From Cavia porcellus (taxonomy: Eukaryota > Chordata > Mammalia > Rodentia > Caviidae): DNA of 64,000 nucleotides. This document shows positions 34,301-45,715 of this stretch, one piece after another; position 1 is the first letter of the stretch; each line of letters starts with the position of its first letter. The stretch covers positions 1,861,173 through 1,925,172 of the forward strand of contig NW_026947502.1 of assembly GCF_034190915.1 (NCBI RefSeq), read 5' to 3'. Under the pieces are notes generated by a model, which worked only from the letters and a program-made list of their open reading frames with translations, searched no databases and was not told the DNA's origin. The position numbers and the translations under genes were made by a program.

Positions 34301-36185
34301 GATGTCATGGGGGTAGAGGCAAAGCCCTGGCCTCCATCCAGTCAGTATTTGTACCAGTGTGTCTCCAGCAATGGCTGAGGGCCGGCTGGAGGAACATGGT
34401 GACTTTCCCACGTGCTGTCCTCTGAAGCCAGCCCTGTGGTCTAGGGAGATGACCTGCTGGAAGCTTTGCCGGCCCACTCTGACCCTGGCCCTGCTGGGAG
34501 AAGCTGAGCCGTAGGAAGCTCTGAACTCATGGGTGGAGAGAAGATGGGTAAAACTGCTGTCGCTCACAGTCCAGACCCTCCCCAGTGGTTTTCCCCAGGA
34601 CGCCCATGTGCTATGGTGTCAGATCAGGTGCTCCAAGTTACGCAGCTCTAAGCCCTAGTTCTGAGCCTTGAGCAGGGCTTTGCACCCTTATTAGGCTCTG
34701 CAGGCGGCCTACCTTGCCTCTCTGAGTTGCTGTGGATTCCAAATTCAGGGAGAGATGAACCCGTGGTCCTGGCTGCATGGAAGCTGAATTTAAGTTTGAC
34801 TTCTGCCCCATCTCTTCCTGAAGGCTCTTTTTTCCTGTCTTGGCCTTGGTGTTGCTAATCCTTGGCAGTGGGTCCACAGACACAAGAAGTTGTTTTCAGC
34901 TCCTCTTTCACCCTCCAGAATGGATTGCTGTCCAGCCTGATCGGAGTCAAACAGTGCTGCTACAGCGTCTGACTTTGTTATAGGTTGCAGTGCCGTGGAT
35001 GTGAAGAATTCAATTTCCAGTGTCGGAGTTAATCTACCTGTCAGTCCATCCGTTTGTCACCAGTCACTCCGTACCCCCGGGGACTGGAAGCCACACATCT
35101 GCTGTCTCTGCAATCTACCTCTTGTGGGGATTTCTCCTAAATGCAGTCTGCCTTTATACCCTGGTCCTTTGAAAGACATCGTCTTGCTAAGCGCAGGTTC
35201 CCCTATGTGGCTGTGCGGGGTGGTTCTCTCCCACTGTGCCCAGGCTGGCTCAGTCCTGGCCCTCCCTGGGTCGCAGTGGGCCTGCAGGAGCCCTCCTTCT
35301 ACCTTCCTTGTGTGTCTGGCTCTGCCAAGCAGCTGCCACAGTGTGTTCCCAGAGCCACATACCCAAGCCACCGCCCAAGCTGCTGTCTAACCTTTGGGGG
35401 CCACTCTTCACCCTCCTGCACAGGCAGTGCGCCAGCTCCCTGGCTCCTTCTGACGACTTAGTGCTGTGATCACTTATCCCTTAGCTCCAGCCAGGTTCCT
35501 TCCTGAAGCTGGAGATGAGGGGACTTCATTCCTGTCCCCGGAAGACCTTTCCTCTGAGGTCAGGTCAGCTTCTTAGGCTGATCTTCAGAACTCCCATCGA
35601 GGGGCTCCTGGAGCATCAGAGGCCCATGACGTGAATGTAAACCAAGGACTCCAGCTCTGCAAATGAGTGCTCGGGCGGCAGGGTGTCCCTGCTGGGTTCT
35701 GGGCTCAGGACGCTTCCCGTGGGCCTGCCCATCGCCCGATAGAAATGGGGCCAGGTTTGAGATATGTCGGGCTCCTGTGTCTCTGGAGAACGGGGGCTGC
35801 ACACCACACGCCCTCCTCACAGTGGGAACATGGACCTGGGAGCCCTGGAGTTGTAAGGTGTAGGAAATGGGGAAGGCTGGAAAAACATCTTATCGCCTCC
35901 CTCTACCTAAGGGGTGACTTTCTCCCAGTTCCGGAAATGAGTTTGGTGTGGACATTGATGTGACATCTGTACCTGCCCAAGGCAGCGTGTTTGCAGGGTC
36001 TCTGATTCCCCACTAACTGGGAAGTGTGGGACCCCGTGGCACTGATTTCTACTCCCCTCCAAAAACCCCAGATGTACCCCAGCTTCAGGCTGGCATGGGT
36101 GTGCCATGGGTATACAGAGGTATGCATGTGTGCCCAGGCTGCAGTCAACACAGCTGTGAGAGGATATATTCCAGAAAAAAGTGGT
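31331..36185. other. Long GC-rich intron, no gene recognised
   Basis: Open frames up to about 190 codons occur on both strands (for example 32482-33033 plus and 32735-33313 minus). None resembles a protein family. A MIR-like phrase (GGCCTCAGTGTCTTCATTTGTAAAGCTGGGG) lies at 33368-33398. An AT-rich patch at 32385-32460 may be regulatory. 33420-33530 is AT-rich and unassigned. Confidence 0.45.
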
Positions 36186-37290
36186 CATTTTTTAAAATAA
36201 AAGTTACTTAAAAAAATAAAGGAAACAGAAAAGCCAAGATAAGTTGAAATCATAGAATAAGAGGAAAAATGAGGTCCAAAGATATCAGTAATCCCAGTAG
36301 ATGAAAATAAATTAAGCCCATCAAATCAAAGAGAGGTTATTGTATTAGATAAACAAGATGAAGCCAGAATCCCAAATCCAGCAATATTTGATCACCAGAG
36401 ATATAAATAAAGTGAGAAGACTAGAAAAGGTTACAAGTGGTAGTACGGAGACAGAAATGCCAGGCAGCCAAGGCGGGCTGGCGTCGTCATATGAATCTCA
36501 GCCTCAAGACCAGAGGTGTGGCCAGGGGAGGGTAGGTCACTATTTAATGAGAAAAGGTTCATTTCCCCGGGTGGTACAGGAGTTCTAAAGATAGCTCATT
36601 TAATAAGACAGCTTCCGTATACTGGATGTGAGCTTTGTCTGAAATACAGAAACCTGTCATCTGGGGAAGATTGCAGCTAGTTTTTTCTGATGAGTGTTGG
36701 ATTAAGCAGATAAAAAATCAGCAAAGAGGAGGAAGATCTGAACAATGCAATGACAAGCTTAATTCAATGGACAGAGATAAATTTTGCATCTGATAAATAT
36801 TCATTTTTCTCAGGCACACATGCAATACTTACAGGTATCTCTCAACTAAGTGAAAATTTCATGAAAATTCAAAGAATACTTATGATGCAGATCTTGTTTC
36901 CTGACTGTCATGATTTGAAGTTAGAAATTAATAACCTCCCCAAAGTTTTTTAAAAACATTATTTGGAAATTACAAGCAAACTTCTTAAATAATTTATGGA
37001 TGAAAGAATTAATGATGAGGGCTGAGGATTTAGCTCAGGGGCTCAAGCTCTTGTATGGTAAGTGCAAGGTGCTGAGTTCAATTCCTGGTACCAAAAAAAA
37101 AACAAAAAGGAGTTAATGATGAAACTTTAAAAATACTTACAACTCAATTATAATTAAACACACCAAATATCAAAACTTGGATGGACTTTTATATGAGAAA
37201 TGAAAGTCTACAAATTAAGGCAATCAATTTCCAGTGCAGGAACTTGGACATACAAATAGGATCAGAAATCATGAAAACTTCTCTGTTCTG
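36186..37290 (+). mobile_element. LINE-1 ORF2 fragment (interrupted by an ID SINE)
   Basis: The sequence follows L1 ORF2 in sense orientation, in the endonuclease to early reverse-transcriptase part. Landmarks are AAAGATATCAGTAATCCCAG, AATAAATTAAGCCCATCAAATCAAA, GGAAGATCTGAACAATGCAATGACAAGCTTAATTCAATGGACAGA, TTCTCAGGCACACATGCAATA and GAAGTTAGAAATTAATAAC. It is riddled with stops and indels. 36440-36590 looks foreign to L1 and may be a further small insertion. The copy is split by an ID element at 37019-37112. Confidence 0.7.
37009..37122 (+). repeat. ID-type SINE inserted in L1, with 10-bp target duplication
   Basis: The body (37019-37112) reads GGCTGAGGATTTAGCTCAGG, has an A box (TTAGCTCAGGGG) and a B box (GAGTTCAATTCC), and ends in an A-rich tail. 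TTAATGATGA is present on both sides (37009-37018 and 37113-37122). Confidence 0.82.
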
Positions 37291-37439
37291 ACAGTTGTTG
37301 TTAGGGGGATGTGGGTCAATGTTGCCAGATCTTTGGTTTTTCAAAAGAAATCAGAAATACATAATTCTACAAGGAACTGAAGAATTTGAAATCTCTGACT
37401 GGTCTGTAGGAGACACTGTGAAGGCTGTTTGGCCTGTGC

Positions 37440-38650
37440 TTCTTTGTGACTCCTAACTCTTTTTTTTGTTGTTGTTTTTTAATTAGCATGCACTTTAATT
37501 GCAGAGTCTCGGGGAAGTGGGAAAGGACCCGGCTTCGGTCGGTAGAGGGTGGCACCCTGGTACGCGTTCAGACCAGTCCTCTTGCAGAGCGGGAAGCCAG
37601 AGTCACGGATGCCTGGTGGGCTGAACTAGGTTTGACAGTGACCTCATGCCAGTGCTGCACTCTGGGATCCTCATGTTCTGACAATTGTTGGGGGAACAGG
37701 AGTCTCTTCCTTGTTGTTTGAGGGATGATCTCTTCCTGGGATAGCGTTGTCCTTTCTATGGTGGCCGACTCTGCCTTTCCTGGAATCCAAGTGATCGCGG
37801 GTTTAGGATAATGGCTGGAGCCTTCTGGGTGTGCTGAATGTTCTGGTAACTTCTCTCCCTGGGGTCCTCAGTGTTGAAGGGAGATGGGATTAACTCAGGG
37901 CTAATCAACCCTGTCTGGCCAGCTCCTTAGAGACACCCCCTAAATGGTTGAGAGGCCCCTCCTCAGAGCCAGGAAGAGACCCAGCCCAGGCTAGGTCATG
38001 ACTGGGTCACTACCCCTGAGAAACTATGCCCTTATCTTACGGAGACTAGGCAGAGATTTCTTTCTGTCTGTCTCTGTCTCATTTCTCTGTCTCTATTAGT
38101 ATTTTAAGTATTTCACTCTAGTTTTACTTTCTTGTTGGTTAAGACCGAAGTGAGTAATCAAAATTTGCTTTCTTTTATTGGTGAGGCAGGGCTTCTCTGG
38201 GGTTCCTGTGGGGGCCACATGAAGAGCCTTTGTCCCCTCAGATCTTCATCGGCTGTGTCATCTGCCAGGACGGGTCACAGTCTGCCTTGACCATGGGCTT
38301 CCTTCAGAGCCTGGGACAGTCCCCTCTTACTGATACTGCTCTTAGCACGAGGCACATTAGCTGAGTCCTGTCCAACTGCCCCCCACCCCCGCTCCAGAGG
38401 TGGGGGGATCTGTGACTCGTGACTCAGTGGAGCTCCACGGGGGTTCTGTGTGTCCTGGGCGTGGCTGGCCTGCAGGGCAGGGCGAAGGTCGTAGGACATG
38501 TTTCTTCTTTGCTGTGGTCTCCACACCTCGGTTGTTGAACATCCAGGTCCTTATGCCAGTCTTAGGGCAGAAGGAGTAGGTCTTAATCCAACCATGGTGT
38601 CCTCTGGAGACTGAGAGTTAGTGTCCTTCCCCATTTGTCTGCCAGGGAGT
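37440..38650. other. Unassigned sequence, possible retroviral LTR remnant
   Basis: The stretch begins with a T-run. It contains TGTTGGGGGAACAGGAGTC (37686), a CT-rich tract (TTTCTTTCTGTCTGTCTCTGTCTC, 38059-38082), and further CT repeats near 38090. This layout is reminiscent of gamma- or beta-retroviral LTR U3/R regions, but I cannot identify a primer site, a TG...CA boundary pair or a family. Confidence 0.25.
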
Positions 38651-39300
38651 GGCCGAGTAGCTTAAAATACTGTTCAGATTGTCAAAAATCACACTTCTGA
38701 GGATTGTGGCTAATAGGCCACAATCACAAAGTTTTGCTATGGAATATAAAACAAAGATGGTAAAACAAAACAAATCCAGCTAGCATAGAGGCTAGCTTAG
38801 GAAACATCATCTAGTCTTGTTTTCTCAGAATTAGAGTCCTCCTAAATAGAATGTATCTTTAAATGTGCCTTTTAGGTGACTAATTTTAGGCCGCACCAGA
38901 GTTAGGCATATCTAATTAGCCCCGTGCATTTAGGAACAGAACCAGAAAGTGGCTGTCTGCACAAACAGTGGTGGTTTTAGGGCGGGGATCCAGTACATCA
39001 AGGTGCTTCCCAGAGCTGTGTTCCAGAAGACTCTGCACACACAGGGACACAAACACATTTAATACACGACAAAGCCAGCCGTAATTAGTATCACACTGAC
39101 ATGGAAAATGTTACATACAACTGAGCTTTTTACTTTTAAGGCAAAATTTAGAATCTATAATCATGTAATTATGGCTAGAATCATGTGATTTTTTTGTTCT
39201 TAACAGATCTACAAAGTTTAACTGTACTGGCAAAAAAATCAGAATTTAGATTATGTATGCATCTGAGGACTAAAATTGTGCGAATATACAAAGTTTGTGA
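38650..39300. other. AT-rich unassigned sequence, probably an old repeat
   Basis: No coding frame of note. It includes an 8-bp perfect inverted repeat with a 6-nt loop at 38703-38724 (ATTGTGGC ... GCCACAAT). The AT-rich composition suggests a decayed LINE or ERV. Confidence 0.3.
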
Positions 39301-39764
39301 AACTAAAGATGCCTAAGTGTGATACAAGCACGTGCATCTGGCGTGGAGCATATATATGCACAGTGGTCAGTAGAGTTTAGCATTGCTGCTGTTACTTGGT
39401 ACCATCGGGGAAAATCTGCCCCTCGGGCAGCGCTGCCCGTAAAATCTGGTGATGTCTGCGGGCACTGCCTCAGTGAGCATTTTGTTGCTGTGAGAATGAG
39501 ATGCACCTGGCTGTCGGATAGTAAGTCTGCCTGTGGTTGTGAACACTGTCCCACCTCACTTGGCATTAGAGGGACATGCACCTGGGATTTAACTGGTGGT
39601 GGCAAAAGTGCCCCAGGGGGAGCGGCGGGGTCCACACTCTGACCCCTGCTGGATCTGACAGAGCTGGCTTCACCCCAGTGATGCAGTGGGGCGAATCTGT
39701 ATTCTCAGCCGCTGGGCCCTGAAGCTGCCCCCCACCACACAGCACCTCCCTGTTTTCGGTCCCC

Positions 39765-40160
39765 GTCTGTTTTCTATCACTGACGACACATCCCAAGCAG
39801 GTTGGCACGCAGGTGAGTTATACAGGAAAGAGATTATTTTGCTCACAGTTCTGGTGAGTTAGGATCCAGGGTCGTATCTGGTGATGGCTCTTCTCCTGGC
39901 AGAGTCCCGAGGTGGTGCAGGGCATCATGTGGTGGAAGACAGTGTTTATGGAACGGGGAGAGTTCAATCAGGGGGCTCCTGTGATCCTCATCTCTTCCCA
40001 AACCCTCACCCCAAAAACTAGAGATGAACTTTCTACCCTCCCACCACCTCATAGGGGGATTAAACTCCAGCACGAGGCCTGGAGGAAAAACACATTCAGA
40101 CCTAGCTCTCAGTTCCTCTGTGAGGGTTGTAGATGTTTTTCTGTGCATGGGCATAGGTTT
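39765..40160 (-). repeat. MaLR-type LTR, antisense
   Basis: The + strand shows TTCTATCACTGACGACACATCCC, TATACAGGAAAGAGATTATTTTGCTCACAGTTCTGG, CCCTCCCACCACCTCATAGGGGGATTAAACTCC and GAAAAACACATTCAGACC. These are the antisense landmarks of MaLR LTRs in the expected order. Confidence 0.65.
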
Positions 40161-40239
40161 GCATTATTTTGAGGTATAGGCCTAAGAGGAGACTTGTTAG
40201 GCCTCAGAATAATTCAGTGTTTAACACTTTACAAATGTT

Positions 40240-40400
40240 TTGCTTTATTTTATTTTTTATTAATATGTGTACATTAATGGGGTATGGAAAAACTGATGGA
40301 ATTGGAGGACATTATGTGAGGTGAAATAAGCCAGACACAGAGTTTTGAGAGGCTGTCAGACTGTGTTTTATAATGTGTAGTATATGTCAGAGGGTAGTGT
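40240..40400 (+). repeat. L1 3'-UTR-like fragment
   Basis: AAAACTGATGGAATTGGAGGACATTATGTGAGGTGAAATAAGCCAGACACAGAG is a recognisable late L1 sequence in sense orientation. Confidence 0.6.
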
Positions 40401-40463
40401 CAGGACCAATGCTGGTGACAGAGGTCCCTGAGAAGGCCAGATGCTGTTTCCTTATTAGCAGGG

Positions 40464-40465
40464 GT

Positions 40466-40511
<46 letters not shown>

Positions 40512-40530
40512 TGTGTTGTGTGTTGTGTGT
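40464..40530 (+). repeat. (TG)n microsatellite
   Basis: About 23 TG/GT dinucleotides in an almost pure run at 40464-40510, followed by interrupted GTGTGTTGTGTGT. Alternating purine-pyrimidine of this length can adopt Z-DNA and is likely polymorphic. Confidence 0.95.
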
Positions 40531-40699
40531 CCATGTCCTGGTCAGTTTGTTTTAGCCACAAACTGGAGAGGCAGAGGAGAAAATCTAAGCCCTGCTTCTG
40601 GTGTTGGAGAATCATTTCTTCACTGGGTCTGTGCTGATGTGGATTCTCCCATGGACACAGATGCATCTCCTGAGCCTTTCTTGGGGTAACGGTATTTTA

Positions 40700-43690
40700 A
40701 ACTGTGTTGAGACTTGTTTTTTGACCTGCTGTGTGGTTTGCCCTGGAGAAGGATCCATTTGTACACAGAAGCGATAATACAGTCTGCAGTTGTTGGGTGA
40801 AGTGTTCTATGCTCTTGGGTCTACTTGGTTTTTAGTGTTTTTCAGGTCCTGTTTCCTTTTGGTCTTCTGGCTGATTGCTCTGTCCATTGTTGAAAGTGAG
40901 TTATTGGATCTGTCAGCTGTTTTGTCTGTTTACTTCTTCTATGTCAATTTTTTAATGTATTTTGAGACTCCGCTTTGGTGCGTATATGTATATAGTTCTT
41001 ATACTTTTTGATGTACCGGTCCTGTCCTCAACATATCCTGCCATTCGTTGTGGCAAAAACTTTTGATTTAAAGTCTGTTTGTCTGGTATTAGTACAGCCA
41101 TTCCAGACTGCTTCCGATTACCGTTTGCGAGGAGCTTCTCTTCCCTGCCTTCTACTTCCAAACTATTTGTTTATTTGGACCTAAGGACATTCTTTTATAG
41201 ATAATTCAGTTGGATAATGTTTTTGTTTTTAAATCCTTTCTGTCAATTGCTACCTTTTAATTAGAACATTTAAACCATCTATATTTAAAGTAATTATTGG
41301 TAAGGAAGGACTGAATTCTGTCCGTGGTTGTTTTGTGTATGTCCTTATTCCACATTTTTTCAAGTCCTGTCTTCTTTTGTGTGTAATTGATTTTAAATAG
41401 TATACAATTATTCATTTCTTGTTTCTGTTTTATCTTAAAGGTATTTTCTTAGCAGCTACCCTAAGGATTATGACTTATCCTAAATACGTAGCGAGCTAAT
41501 TTGAGTGAACACTAATTCAGTTTCACAAATCTGCTTCTATAGAGTTCCATCTTCTATACCTTGCATAATGTTACAACACAAATTACATCTCTGTTGTGTG
41601 TTCCTTAACATAAATTTATGATTTTAAAATGCATTTTAACATATAAGAAAAAAGAGTTAAAAACCAAGACTGTGTAGTTGCTTTTATTGGAATCCTTTAT
41701 TTCTTCATAAGGCTTCGAGTTCCTATAAAATATCCTTTATTTCAACCTGAAGGGCTTCCCTGAGCATATCTTAGAGAAACGATCGATGTACACCTCTCTG
41801 GCTTTTGTTCTTCTAGGAACATCTTAATTTTTCAAGTATTTTTGAAACATAATTTTACTTAGTGACTGTTCCTGGTTGGTGTGTTTGCTTTCAGCACTGT
41901 AACGTGCGGTCCCACCGCCTCCTGGCGGCCACATCTGTGGGAGATCAGCTGTTCGTCCTACTGAGATCCCGAATGTAGCCGGTACCTTCCCGCTTGCTGC
42001 TTCCCAGAACTTTGTCTTTTGATCATTTGCTTACGCTGTATCTCAGCGTGTATGTCTGAGTTCATCAGATTTGGAGTTTACTGAACACGTCAGATGTATA
42101 GACTCATGTATGTTTTTAAAAATAAAATTTGGGAATTTGGGGCCATTTTTTGCACCTTTCTTTGTCTCCTCTCTTTCTGGAGCATCCATGTGTGTATTTT
42201 GGTGCGCTGAGTGGTCTCTCATCGGCCTCCTGGGTGCTGTTCATGTTTCTTTACTCAGCATTTTTGCCTGCTCCTTAGGCTGGACAATGGCCTGTCTTCG
42301 AGCTTCTTCTCCTCAGTCTGTCTCTTCCCGCGCTTTTCAATTCCTTGTCCTGCTCCCTTGTATTTGCGGCTGAACCCATGCACTGAATTGTTCATTTCAG
42401 TTATATTTTTGAGCTCCAAAGTCTTTTTATTTCTACCTCTTTATTCATACTCTATTTTACTAATAGATATTCTCTTATGAGATATTTTTCTGCTGTTTTA
42501 CTTTAATTCTTTGTGCATGGCTTCCTTTAGCTCTTTGGCCATATTTAAGATATGGACATGAAGTCTTTATTTATAAAGTCTGGTATCTGAGCTGTCTCCA
42601 AAACAATTACTTTTTCTTTTTTCTTTTTTTCGCTTCTGTGAAAAGACCATAATTTTTTCTTTACACACACCAAAATTTTGTTCTGTTGTTAGAACTAAAC
42701 ATTTTGAATACTATAATGGGCTGATTCTGGAAATTAGATTCTCCCCGCAGCTCTAGAGTTTGTTGCTGCTTTTTATGGATTGTGGTTGCTTGTTTGTGTA
42801 GTGAATTTTCTAAGCTGCTTTTGGAAAGTCTGCATCCTTTGCTGTGCATGGAGACTGAAGTCTCCGTTCTGTTAGCGTGGTGAGCAGCCAGTCACTAGTT
42901 GTTGAAGTGCCCAGGGCCAGGCTCTGTGGACTGGCTGCATGTAGAAGCCATCCTGCAATGGCCAGTCAGGTTACTTTCAACTTTGGCTTAGCCTTCACCT
43001 GGTGTACCCCAACCCTGAAAGTCAGCCAGAGGTAACAACTTTGGGTCATCTCATTGTGTGTGTGTGTGATCATTCATCCAGCCCTGGGCACGTATATGTG
43101 ACTTTCTAGATTCCCTGGCATACATGGGAGCTTTCCAGATTCCTTATTCCCCCAAATTTCTCCTTCCTACCCTCTTCCATTCCTAAGTTTTGGATCTGTT
43201 TATTATGTACTTTGTCCCAACTGTTACGCCTTGTCCCGGGTGGCCGAAGCTAATATATTCAACTTCAAGTGATTTTGACAGACATCATCTGGAAAACTAC
43301 TTCAACCCTGAAGAAGAAGCTTCAAGGCGGGTGAAACAAAGGCAAGCCACCACCCAGGTAGAAATGTCCTACCACAGTCCTTCCAGAGCAAGGTTCTTCC
43401 TGCTGTGTCCCCTACACCAGTGTGTACCCTGAGGGTCGCCATCTTGGTGGAGCTCCTGGCTGGGGAGGCAGTAGGGTGAGCAGGCGGACTGACCCAGGAC
43501 ACTGCGGTCAGCACGCGCTCCCTGGTGGTTGTGTTTGTTTGTTGTGAGCTTGTGATTGTATTCTGGAACTCCCAAGACGTTGATTCTGAGAGATTTGCCA
43601 GCTTACTTATTGCTGTTGTGGAGGGACAGAGATTTAGAGCTTGGTGCTCTATCGTTTTGGTGATGCTCTCCCCTTTTCTCATCATCCGAC
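40700..43690 (-). mobile_element. Old LINE-1 (L1M-like), antisense, about 3 kb
   Basis: The + strand carries antisense L1 ORF2 text (TGGTTTGCCCTGGAGAAGGATCC, GCAGTTGTTGGGTGAAGTGTTCT, TTAAAGTCTGTTTGTCTGGTATTAGTACAGCCA). Next come the L1M-specific antisense segments: AAATTACATCTCTGTTGTG; TTTCAACCTGAAGGGCTTCCC; TTTCAGCACTGTAACGTG...CCACCGCCTCCTGGC; TTTCATTTCAGTTATATTTTTGAGCTCC; CCTTTAGCTCTTTGGCCATATTTAAGATATGGAC. It ends with a 5'-end-like TTGATTCTGAGAGATTTGCCAGCTTACTTATTGC near 43590. No intact frame remains. The stretch 42930-43560 is assigned by position more than by sequence. Confidence 0.65.
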
Positions 43691-43804
43691 TGCTCCAGAA
43701 TGACTTGATGTTTACACTAATTCCACACGGCTCTTATACACCGCCGTCCCCCGACCCTTGTGCTGTGAACACAGCGTTCACACTATGTTATGTAGTAACA
43801 CTAC

Positions 43805-44365
43805 ATTATTTTCTATTGCTGTTGCACTAAATTGCTGTAATTTAGTGGTGTATGTAACACATTTTAGTATTTTACAGTTCGCAAGGTCAGAGGGCCGAGG
43901 TGGGTCTCACACACTTGTGGGGCTTTGCTTCTGCGGGAGGCTCGGCCGGAGGACCGTTTCTGCGTCCTTCTGAGTGCTGGGCTGTGACTCTGTGCCCCAC
44001 ACTTCCTCCCTGTCCAGGGCCGACAGCGTCAGGCCAAGGACTTCTGCGTTGCTGTCTCTAGTTCTCTTTTCTTTCCTTCATTCCCCCTTATTCTTGTCCT
44101 TCCATTTGATATGTTTATCTAGTTTCAAAATTTTTCCTTCTGCCAGATCAAATATACTGTTGCTCTTCTTAGTTGTTTTCCTTTTCAACTCCTTTTAGCT
44201 TCGAGGCCACTTGCACTGCGCTCGGCCTTTTGGTTAATCCAGAATAAATTTCATTTGATTGAGGCACTGCTGTCCCTTTGCCATGTAGCCTTGCACATTC
44301 CAAGGTTCTGAGGCCGAGGACGTGGCCGTATTTGAAGGATTATTATTCTGCCTGCTACAGATCTG
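43805..44365 (-). repeat. MaLR-type LTR, antisense, with a nested LINE piece
   Basis: It starts TTTTCTATTGCTGTTGCACTAAATTGC, continues TTTACAGTTCGCAAGGTCAGAGG and GAGGCTCGGCCGGAGGACCG. It resumes at about 44220 with CATTTGATTGAGGC...CCCTTTGCCATGTAGCC...CACATTCCAAGGTTCTGAGG and ends TTATTATTCTGCCTGCTACAG. Between these halves, 44045-44215 matches L1M-like text that also occurs at 45240-45410, so the LTR seems to have been interrupted by or rearranged with LINE sequence. Confidence 0.5.
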
Positions 44366-44370
44366 AAGAA

Positions 44371-44519
44371 AGCCAGGCCTGTGCACACACCTGTCACCCC
44401 AGCAGTCAGGAGGCTGAGGCAGAATGATTGCCATGCCTTTAAAACCAGCCTGAGCTACCTAGTGAGTTCAAGGCCAGTCTGAACTGTGTAGCAAGACACT
44501 GTCTCAAAAAGAAAGAAGA
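44371..44519 (+). repeat. B1-type 7SL SINE with internal duplication
   Basis: GCCAGGCCTGTGCACACACCTGTCACCCCAGCAGTCAGGAGGCTGAGGCAGAATGATTGCC begins the element. The second half contains AAAACCAGCCTGAGCTACCTAGTGAGTTCAAGGCCAGTCTGAACTGTGTAGCAAGACACTGTCTC. CCAGCCTGA / CCAGTCTGA appearing twice is the rodent B1 internal duplication. It has a short A-rich tail. Confidence 0.85.
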
Positions 44520-45640
44520 ATCTGTATGCACTTAAAGTTTTTGCAGTGACCTTTCTATTTGCCACTTCGGGCTCTCTTCATTTTGTTCTTGACACCATCT
44601 GGCGTCATTTTTTACTTCAGTGTGGCTTTGTTCCCACCCATCTCCTGGGTGCTGTTAGTGTTGAATATATATAATTTTATATGACATATGCTCAACAGTA
44701 CAGTTGTATACATATTTTTATATTGTTGCTTTTTAAGTCACTAAGAAAGAAGAAATATGCATTTACTACACTATCTTTTATAATTGTGTGATTACCTTTA
44801 CTAATAATGCTCTTTTGGTTTTGCTGTGTAACTTGAATATCTTCTCACCTATTATATATATGGGACTATATTTCACCCTTACTTTGAAGGATGGTTGTGC
44901 TGGATATAAGATGCTTGGCTGAGGTTTTTTCGCTCTGGTTATGCACTTTGCTGCCTCTGGCTTCCTTTCTTCTTAGGAGAAGTCGGTGGTTAACCTCATT
45001 GGGGTTCCCTTGTATGAGACAAGTCATTTTTCTCTTGCTGTTTTCACACCTTTTCCTTTTGCCTTTTAGCATTTTTCTGTGCTGTCTTTGGGCATGGATC
45101 TCTGCATTTATTACTTGAGGCTTTTTGAGTTTCCTGTATACACAGACTAACAGCTTTCATCAAATTTAGGACACGCGCAGCAGCCACGGCTGATGTGTTC
45201 CTGCGCCTTCCTCTCCGATGTTCCCTTGAAGTCTGCACTCACACTCAGGGTGGCCCACATCTGTCTCCTATTTTTCTCCATTCTTTTCCCCATTTGTGCT
45301 TCAAATTGATCTCTTTTTGTGTGTTTTCAAGATTTCTCCTTTCCGCCAGCTCAGCTATACTGTTGAGTTTCTTAGCTATTTTTCTTTTCAACTCCAGAAT
45401 TTCCATTTGATTCTTTTAAAAATTTTCTTTCTCCTTACTGGTATTCTTTATTTGATGAGACAGTGTCATTGTGACTTCTTTGCTTCTTGAGAGCATCGTC
45501 TCCTTTAGTTCTTTAAACAATTTAAAATGACTATTCTGAAAACTCTATTAAATATGCCTTCCCACGGGCACATTCTGCGGCCTGCTTTTTTCTTGTGAGG
45601 GCCAGGCTTTCTTCTTTCTTTTTGTGCCTCGTTTTTATTG
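44520..45640 (-). mobile_element. Second old LINE-1 (L1M-like) copy, antisense
   Basis: From about 44880 the text repeats the segments seen at 41820-42850: GAAGGATGGTTGTGCTGGATATAAGATGCTTGGC; AGAAGTCGGTGGTTAACCTCATTGGGGTTCCCTTGTATGAGAC; TTTCTTCAACTCCAGAATTTCCATTTGATTC-like text; CTCCTTTAGTTCTTTAAACAATTTAAAATGACTATTCTGAAA. 44520-44880 is AT-rich and probably part of the same element. No intact frame. Confidence 0.6.
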
Positions 45641-45715
45641 CTTTTGTTGTTGCTGCTGCTGCTGTTGCTACTGTCGTTGAAATACAACAGAAGACACGAC
45701 AGTGCTGCTGTTGCT
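45640..45715 (+). repeat. Imperfect (GTT/GCT)n trinucleotide repeat
   Basis: TTGTTGTTGCTGCTGCTGCTGTTGCTAC, then an interruption, then GTGCTGCTGTTGCTGCTGAG. It probably grew from the GTT-rich part of the neighbouring L1 sequence. Confidence 0.7.
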
